Source: Pelomonas sp047654785 (GTDB lineage Bacteria; Pseudomonadota; Gammaproteobacteria; Burkholderiales; Burkholderiaceae_C). Taken from it: a stretch of 64,000 nucleotides of DNA. Of the stretch, positions 59,847 through 64,000 are shown in pieces (within the stretch, counting starts at the first letter, position 1; each line of letters begins with the position of its first letter). Position numbers and translations under genes: made by a program. Below the pieces are notes generated by a model that saw only the letters and a program-made list of their open reading frames with translations, searched no databases and was not told the DNA's origin. The stretch covers positions 620,001 through 684,000 of the forward strand of contig NZ_JASGKQ010000003.1 of NCBI RefSeq assembly GCF_047654785.1. The letters are read 5' to 3'.

Positions 59847-61271
59847 ATGACAGCGCCCGACGACTCCGTAGCCCACGGCGCCACGGCCCGGCCCCAAGAC
59901 CTGCCGGCGCTCGACAAGCTGCTGCGCGACTGTGCGCCGCTGGTCGCCGAGCACGGCCACACGCTGGTGGCCCGCGAGGCGCGCGCGCTGCTGGACGCGC
60001 TGCGCCCGCGCGCGGTGGCCGGCGCGCTGCCGCGCCGCGAGGTCGCCGCGCTGCCGCAGGCGCTCGCCGCGCGGGTGGCGGCCCGGCTGCGCCCGGGCAT
60101 GCGCGCGGTGCTCAACCTCACCGGCACCGTCATCCACACCAACCTCGGCCGCTCGCTGCTGGCCGACGCCGCGCTGCAGCAGGTGCTGGCGCTGATGGGC
60201 GAGCCCAACAACCTGGAGTTCGACCTCGGCACCGGCCAGCGCGGCGACCGCGACGACCTGATCGAGGGCCTGCTGTGCGAGCTGACCGGCGCCGAGGCCG
60301 CCACGGTCGTCAACAACAACGCGGCGGCCGTGCTGCTGGGCATCGCCGCGCTGGCGGGCGGCCGCGAGGCCATCGTCTCGCGCGGCGAGCTGGTCGAGAT
60401 CGGCGGCGCCTTCCGCATGCCCGACGTGATGGCCGCGGCCGGCGCCACGCTGGTGGAGGTGGGCACCACCAACCGCACCCACCCGCGCGACTACGAGCAG
60501 GCGCTGACGCCGCGCACCGGCCTGATCGTCAAGGTCCACACCAGCAACTACCAGGTGCAGGGCTTCACTGCGGCGGTGGACGAGGCCACGCTCGCGCCCA
60601 TCGCCGCCCGGGCCGGCGTGCCGCTGATGACCGACCTGGGCAGCGGCGCGCTGGTGGACCTGTCGGCCTGGGGCCTGCCGCCCGAGCCGCTGCCGCAGGC
60701 CATGCTCGCGGCCGGCTGCGACGTGGTGACCTTCAGCGGCGACAAGCTGCTGGGCGGCCCGCAGGCCGGCCTGATCGTCGGCAGCCGCGCGGCCGTGGGC
60801 CGCATCCGCAAGTTCCCGATGAAGCGGGCGCTGCGGCTGTCCAAGCTGCCGTTCGCGGCGCTGGAGGCCACGCTGCGGCTGTACCTGCGGCCCGAGCGGC
60901 TGGCGCGGGACCTGCCCACGCTGCGGCTGCTGACCCGCCCGCAGGCGCAGCTCGCCGCGCTCGCGCAAAGCCTGCTGGCCGGCGTGGCGGCGGCGGTCGC
61001 GCCGCGCTTCAGCGTCGAGGCCGTCGCGCTGCAGAGCCAGATCGGCTCGGGCTCGCTGCCGGTCGAGCGGCTGCCGTCCGCCGGCCTGGCGCTGGCCGCC
61101 GTGGACGGCCGCGGCCGCACGCTGGAGGCGCTGGCCGACGCGCTGCGCGCGCTGCCGCGGCCGGTCATCGGCCGCCGCCACGAGAACCGGCTGCTGCTGG
61201 ACCTGCGCTGCCTGGAAGACCCCGCGCTGCTGACCGCGCAGCTCGACGCGCTGCGGGAGGCGCTGGCGTGA
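59847..61271 (+). CDS. selA: L-seryl-tRNA(Sec) selenium transferase SelA
   Basis: 474 residues. N-terminal domain about 1-75, then the PLP fold: LNLTGTVIHTNLGRSLL, EFDLGTGQRGDRD, TVVNNNAAAVLL, VHTSNYQVQGF and the PLP Lys K300 in TFSGDKLLGGPQAGLI. SelA converts Ser-tRNA(Sec) to Sec-tRNA(Sec) using selenophosphate. It diverges from fdoG with a 139-base gap and overlaps selB by four bases (GTGA). Its presence next to a UGA-containing formate dehydrogenase matches its role. SelD is not in this window. Confidence 0.97.
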   Translation: MTAPDDSVAHGATARPQDLPALDKLLRDCAPLVAEHGHTLVAREARALLDALRPRAVAGALPRREVAALPQALAARVAARLRPGMRAVLNLTGTVIHTNLGRSLLADAALQQVLALMGEPNNLEFDLGTGQRGDRDDLIEGLLCELTGAEAATVVNNNAAAVLLGIAALAGGREAIVSRGELVEIGGAFRMPDVMAAAGATLVEVGTTNRTHPRDYEQALTPRTGLIVKVHTSNYQVQGFTAAVDEATLAPIAARAGVPLMTDLGSGALVDLSAWGLPPEPLPQAMLAAGCDVVTFSGDKLLGGPQAGLIVGSRAAVGRIRKFPMKRALRLSKLPFAALEATLRLYLRPERLARDLPTLRLLTRPQAQLAALAQSLLAGVAAAVAPRFSVEAVALQSQIGSGSLPVERLPSAGLALAAVDGRGRTLEALADALRALPRPVIGRRHENRLLLDLRCLEDPALLTAQLDALREALA

Positions 61272-63211
61272 TCGTCGGCACCGCCGGCCACATCGACCAC
61301 GGCAAGACCACGCTGGTGCGCGCGCTCACCGGCGTGGACACCGACCGGCTGCCGGAGGAGAAGGCGCGCGGCATCAGCATCGAGCTGGGCTATGCCTACC
61401 TGGACCTGCCTTCGCTGGACGAGCGACCCGGCGCCCGGCCGCCCGAAGGCGGGGCGCTGCCCCCGCGGGGGGCGGACGGTATGGCCGCCGGGGGCACCGA
61501 TCGAATCGGCTTCATCGACGTGCCCGGCCACGAGAAGCTGGTCCACACCATGCTGGCCGGCGCCAGCGGCATCGACTTCGCGCTGCTGCTCGTCGCCGCC
61601 GACGACGGCGTGATGCCGCAGACGCGCGAGCACCTGGCCGTGCTGAGCCTGCTCGGGCTGACGCGCGGCGCCGTCGCCATCACCAAGGCCGACCGCGCGG
61701 CGCCCGGCCGCATCGCCGCGCTCGGCGACGAGATCCGCGCGCTGCTCGCGGGCACCGGGCTGGACGCGGCGCCCATCCTCGCGGTGTCGGCGCCGTCGGG
61801 GCAGGGCGTCGATGCGCTGCGCGAGCTGCTGTTCGACGCCGCCCGGCGGCTGCCGCCGCGCCCGGCGCGGGGCCTCGCCCCCCGGCTCGCCGTGGACCGC
61901 GCCTTCACGCTCGACGGCGTCGGCACCGTGGTCACCGGCACGCTGCACGCCGGCGAGGTGGCGGTGGGCGACGAGCTGCTGCTCGACGGCCGCCGCGTCC
62001 GCGTGCGCAGCCTGCATGCGCAGAACCGCGAGGCCGACCGCGCCCATGCGGGCCAGCGCTGCGCCGTCGCGCTGGCCGGGGTGGCCAAGGACCAGGCCCC
62101 GCGCGGCGCCTGGCTCACCGCCCCGCACGCCGCGCTGCGCACCGACCGCTTCGACGCGCGCCTCCTGCTCTGGCCCGGCGAGGCCAGGCCGCTGCGCTCC
62201 GGCACCCGCGTGCACCTGCACCTGGGGGCACAGGCCACCACCGCCAGCGTCGCGGTGCTGGACGGCGAGCAGATCGACCCCGGCGCCAGCGGCCGCGTGC
62301 AGCTGGTGTGCCACGCGCCGGTGGGCGCCTGGCGCGGCGACCGGCTGGTGCTGCGCGATGCCGGCGCCACGCGCACGCTGGCCGGCGGCGTGGTGCTGGA
62401 CCCGTTCGCGCCCGCGCGCTACCGCCGCACGTCCGAACGCCTGGCCGAACTGGCCGCCTGCGAGCTGCCCGACGCCGCGCAGCGGCGCGAGCGGCTGCTG
62501 GCGCTGTCGGCGCAGGGGCTGGACCTCGCCCGCTTCGCGCAGGCGGAGGGCCTGGCCGAGCCGCTGCAGGGCTGGGCGCTGGGCGACGACGCCGCCGCCG
62601 CGCTGGCCGCCCGGCTGCTGGCCGCGCTGGCCGGCTTCCACGCCCGGCTGCCGGACGAGCTCGGCCCCGACGCCGCGCGCCTGCGCCGGCTGGCGGCACC
62701 GCGCATGGCCGAGGCGCCGTGGCGCCAGCTGCTGGAGCGGCTGCGTGCGCAGGGCCGCATCGCGGTGCACGGCGCCTTCGTGTACCTGCCCGAGCATGGC
62801 GTGCAGCTGTCGGCGGCCGAGCAGCGCATCGCCTTGCAGGTGGCGCCGCGCCTGGCTGCGGCCGGCGCCGAGGGCGCATGGGCGCGCGACCTGGCCCGCG
62901 ACTGCGCCGAGCCCGAGCCGCTGATGCGGGCGACGCTGGCGCGGCTGGCGCGGCAGGGCGAGCTGCACCAGGTGGTGAAAGACCTTTACTGCGACACTGC
63001 GACCATGGCGGGCCTCGCGGCCACGGTGCGCCGGCTGGCGGGGGCGCAAGGCAGCGTCACGGCCGCGGCGTTCCGCGACGCGACCGGCCTGGGCCGCAAG
63101 CGCGCCATCCAGCACCTGGAGCACTTCGACCGCGTCGGCCTGCTGCGCCGCGTCGGCGACGAGCACCGGCTGCGGGCCGACAGCGCGCTGTTTTCGGACG
63201 CTGCGGATTGA
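61268..63211 (+). CDS. selB: Selenocysteine-specific elongation factor SelB
   Basis: 647 residues, GTG start at 61268 overlapping the selA stop. EF-Tu-like GTPase motifs: GHIDHGKTT (7-15), DVPGHEK, and TKAD. Domains II-III follow, then C-terminal winged-helix domains (about 380-647) ending with FRDATGLGRKRAIQHLEHFDRVGLLRR, which bind the SECIS RNA. An insertion of about 28 residues at 51-78 (ERPGARPPEGGALPPRG and on) splits the switch I/G3 region and is encoded by a palindromic repeat. Motifs on both sides are intact. Whether the insert disturbs GTPase action is unknown. Confidence 0.96.
   Translation: MIVGTAGHIDHGKTTLVRALTGVDTDRLPEEKARGISIELGYAYLDLPSLDERPGARPPEGGALPPRGADGMAAGGTDRIGFIDVPGHEKLVHTMLAGASGIDFALLLVAADDGVMPQTREHLAVLSLLGLTRGAVAITKADRAAPGRIAALGDEIRALLAGTGLDAAPILAVSAPSGQGVDALRELLFDAARRLPPRPARGLAPRLAVDRAFTLDGVGTVVTGTLHAGEVAVGDELLLDGRRVRVRSLHAQNREADRAHAGQRCAVALAGVAKDQAPRGAWLTAPHAALRTDRFDARLLLWPGEARPLRSGTRVHLHLGAQATTASVAVLDGEQIDPGASGRVQLVCHAPVGAWRGDRLVLRDAGATRTLAGGVVLDPFAPARYRRTSERLAELAACELPDAAQRRERLLALSAQGLDLARFAQAEGLAEPLQGWALGDDAAAALAARLLAALAGFHARLPDELGPDAARLRRLAAPRMAEAPWRQLLERLRAQGRIAVHGAFVYLPEHGVQLSAAEQRIALQVAPRLAAAGAEGAWARDLARDCAEPEPLMRATLARLARQGELHQVVKDLYCDTATMAGLAATVRRLAGAQGSVTAAAFRDATGLGRKRAIQHLEHFDRVGLLRRVGDEHRLRADSALFSDAAD
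61418..61500. repeat. GC-rich palindromic element inside selB
   Basis: The segment carries CCCGAAGGCGGGGCGCTGCC and a CCCCCGCGGGGGG palindrome, similar in make-up to the repeats at 7989 and 50071. It adds Gly/Pro/Ala/Arg-rich residues between LDLPSLD and RIGFIDVPGHEK, a place where SelB proteins I know have only a short loop. The boundaries are approximate. Confidence 0.6.
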
Positions 63212-63215
63212 CCAT

Positions 63216-63311
63216 GGAAAGAGAACGGCACCGGTGTGCCGGCCGGGCTTCAAACCCGGTGGGTGGCGCCACGCGCCGCCGGGTGGGTTCGACTCCCACC
63301 TCTTTCCGCCA
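63216..63311 (+). tRNA. selC: tRNA-Sec (TCA), selC
   Basis: 96 nucleotides with encoded CCA, much longer than a normal tRNA. The acceptor GGAAAGAG pairs with CTCTTTCC (8 bp). The anticodon stem CCGGG/CCCGG encloses CTTCAAA (anticodon UCA). A long variable arm (GGCG-CCACG-CGCC region) and T arm GTGGGTTCGACTCCCAC follow. All are hallmarks of tRNA-Sec. It begins five bases after the selB stop, so selA-selB-selC are probably co-transcribed and the tRNA is cut from the message. Confidence 0.97.
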
Positions 63312-63329
63312 TGACGGCGCGAGGGATTC

Positions 63330-63914
63330 ATGATTTCCACACCGGGCCTGGACGCGCTGCTGGGCCGCCATTCGGTCGGCCCCAAGCACCTGGTGGAACC
63401 CGGCCCCAGCGACGCGCAGCTGGCGGTGATGGTGCGCGCCGCGCTGCGCGCGCCCGACCACGCCGAATTGGTGCCCTACCGATTCAAGCTGGTGCGCGGC
63501 GCCGCCAAACAGGGCATGGCGGCGCTGTTCGCCGACGCGGCCCGCGCGGCCGGCAAGGGCGAGGAGGGCGCCGCGCTGGACGCCGAGCGCGCGCTGCGGC
63601 CGCCGGTGAGCGTCGCCGTCGTTGCCCGCATCGACCCGGACCATCCGCAGGTGCCCGTGCCCGAGCAATGGGCGGCCGTGGGCGGGGCGGTCAGCAACTT
63701 CCTGACGGCCGCGCACCTGCTGGGCTTCGGCGGCAAGATGCTCAGCGGCGCCAAGGCGCGCGACCCGGCCATCGCGGCCGCCTTCTGCGCGCCCGGCGAG
63801 ACGCTGCTGGGCTGGATCGCGCTGGGCACGCCGGCCCGGCGGGCGCCTTCCGGGGCCTCCCGCAAGCCCGATCCGGCCGCCGTGCTGCAGGACTGGCACC
63901 CGCCTTGCAAGTGA
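63330..63914 (+). CDS. Nitroreductase family protein (YdjA-like)
   Basis: 194 residues. FMN-binding RHSVGPKHLVEPGPSD with the Arg-His-Ser entry, and the middle AALRAPDHAELVPYRF, match the short YdjA-type nitroreductases; GGAVSNFLTAAHLLGFGGKM is the C-terminal flavin contact. It would use NAD(P)H to reduce nitro or quinone substrates. It lies 18 bases after selC and 10 bases before ureA on the same strand. Link to selenium or urease is not known. Confidence 0.88.
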   Translation: MISTPGLDALLGRHSVGPKHLVEPGPSDAQLAVMVRAALRAPDHAELVPYRFKLVRGAAKQGMAALFADAARAAGKGEEGAALDAERALRPPVSVAVVARIDPDHPQVPVPEQWAAVGGAVSNFLTAAHLLGFGGKMLSGAKARDPAIAAAFCAPGETLLGWIALGTPARRAPSGASRKPDPAAVLQDWHPPCK

Positions 63915-63924
63915 GCCGGCAGCT

Positions 63925-64000
63925 ATGGAACTCACCCCGCGCGAAAAAGACAAGCTGCTGCTGTTCACCGCGGCGCTGCTGGCCGAGCGCCGCAAGGCCC
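63925..64000 (+). CDS. ureA: Urease gamma subunit UreA (5' end only)
   Basis: The first 25 residues (MELTPREKDKLLLFTAALLA and on) match the conserved start of urease gamma subunits. The gene continues past the window edge. It probably opens the ure operon (ureA-ureB-ureC and accessory genes). Only the N-terminus is visible. Confidence 0.85.
   Translation, partial: MELTPREKDKLLLFTAALLAERRKA

Overview
The window is visibly very GC-rich (roughly 70 %, estimated by eye). It reads as a chromosomal segment of a betaproteobacterium of the order Burkholderiales, probably near the Rubrivivax/Leptothrix/Ideonella group. The supporting signs are the EnvZ/OmpR pair, an aceE-aceF-lpdA operon with lipoyl-bearing LpdA, a beta-hydroxybutyrate dehydrogenase typical of polyhydroxybutyrate producers, tRNA-Val(GAC) beside relA, and palindromic GC-rich repeats common in that group. 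The lineage is inference; the gene calls come from the sequence. Almost everything is ordinary coding sequence, and no prophage or CRISPR array is visible.

Layout. 1-3591: end of a BMP-type nucleoside ABC transporter (two permeases, lipoprotein binding protein) with a purine deaminase of the adenosine/adenine family. 3592-4758: a decayed DNA-binding/ATP-binding gene with a 19-bp tandem duplication, and a PIN/RHH toxin-antitoxin pair. 4837-19420: mfd, a DUF885 hydrolase, a chalcone-isomerase-like protein, an RlmN paralogue, a class II aldolase, a bestrophin, ispD, a type Vd patatin autotransporter, ispF, envZ and ompR. 19564-23581: a SIMPL-domain protein with terminator, a TPP riboswitch followed by a TonB-dependent receptor (putative thiamine-related importer), two identical tRNA-Asn genes, yjdM and tRNA-Val. 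23616-35651: relA, an alpha/beta hydrolase, bdhA, an M16 protease, several small proteins, prlC, a second toxin-antitoxin pair and folD. 35712-45674: a FixJ/PAS-kinase two-component pair divergent from aceE-aceF-lpdA. 45679-53939: small unknown genes, a 244-bp element with perfect 22-bp inverted repeats, an HDOD protein, lapG-lapD, an array of hairpin repeats, a second TonB receptor, and a Mrp/ApbC gene carrying an apparent +1 frameshift.

53964-63311 is the most coherent functional block: a complete selenocysteine locus. The formate dehydrogenase operon fdoG-fdoH-fdoI-fdhE on the minus strand has an in-frame UGA at codon 205 of fdoG, followed by a bacterial SECIS-like hairpin. Divergently on the plus strand lie selA, selB and selC (tRNA-Sec), which supply the machinery to read that UGA, except SelD, which is not in the window. 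The window ends with a nitroreductase and the start of ureA.

I found no clearly new multi-gene system. The less expected features are the self-contained selenoprotein locus, in-frame palindromic insertions in mfd and selB, the inverted-repeat element that supplies the stop codon of the HDOD gene, the riboswitch-TonB receptor pairing, and the broken mrp.
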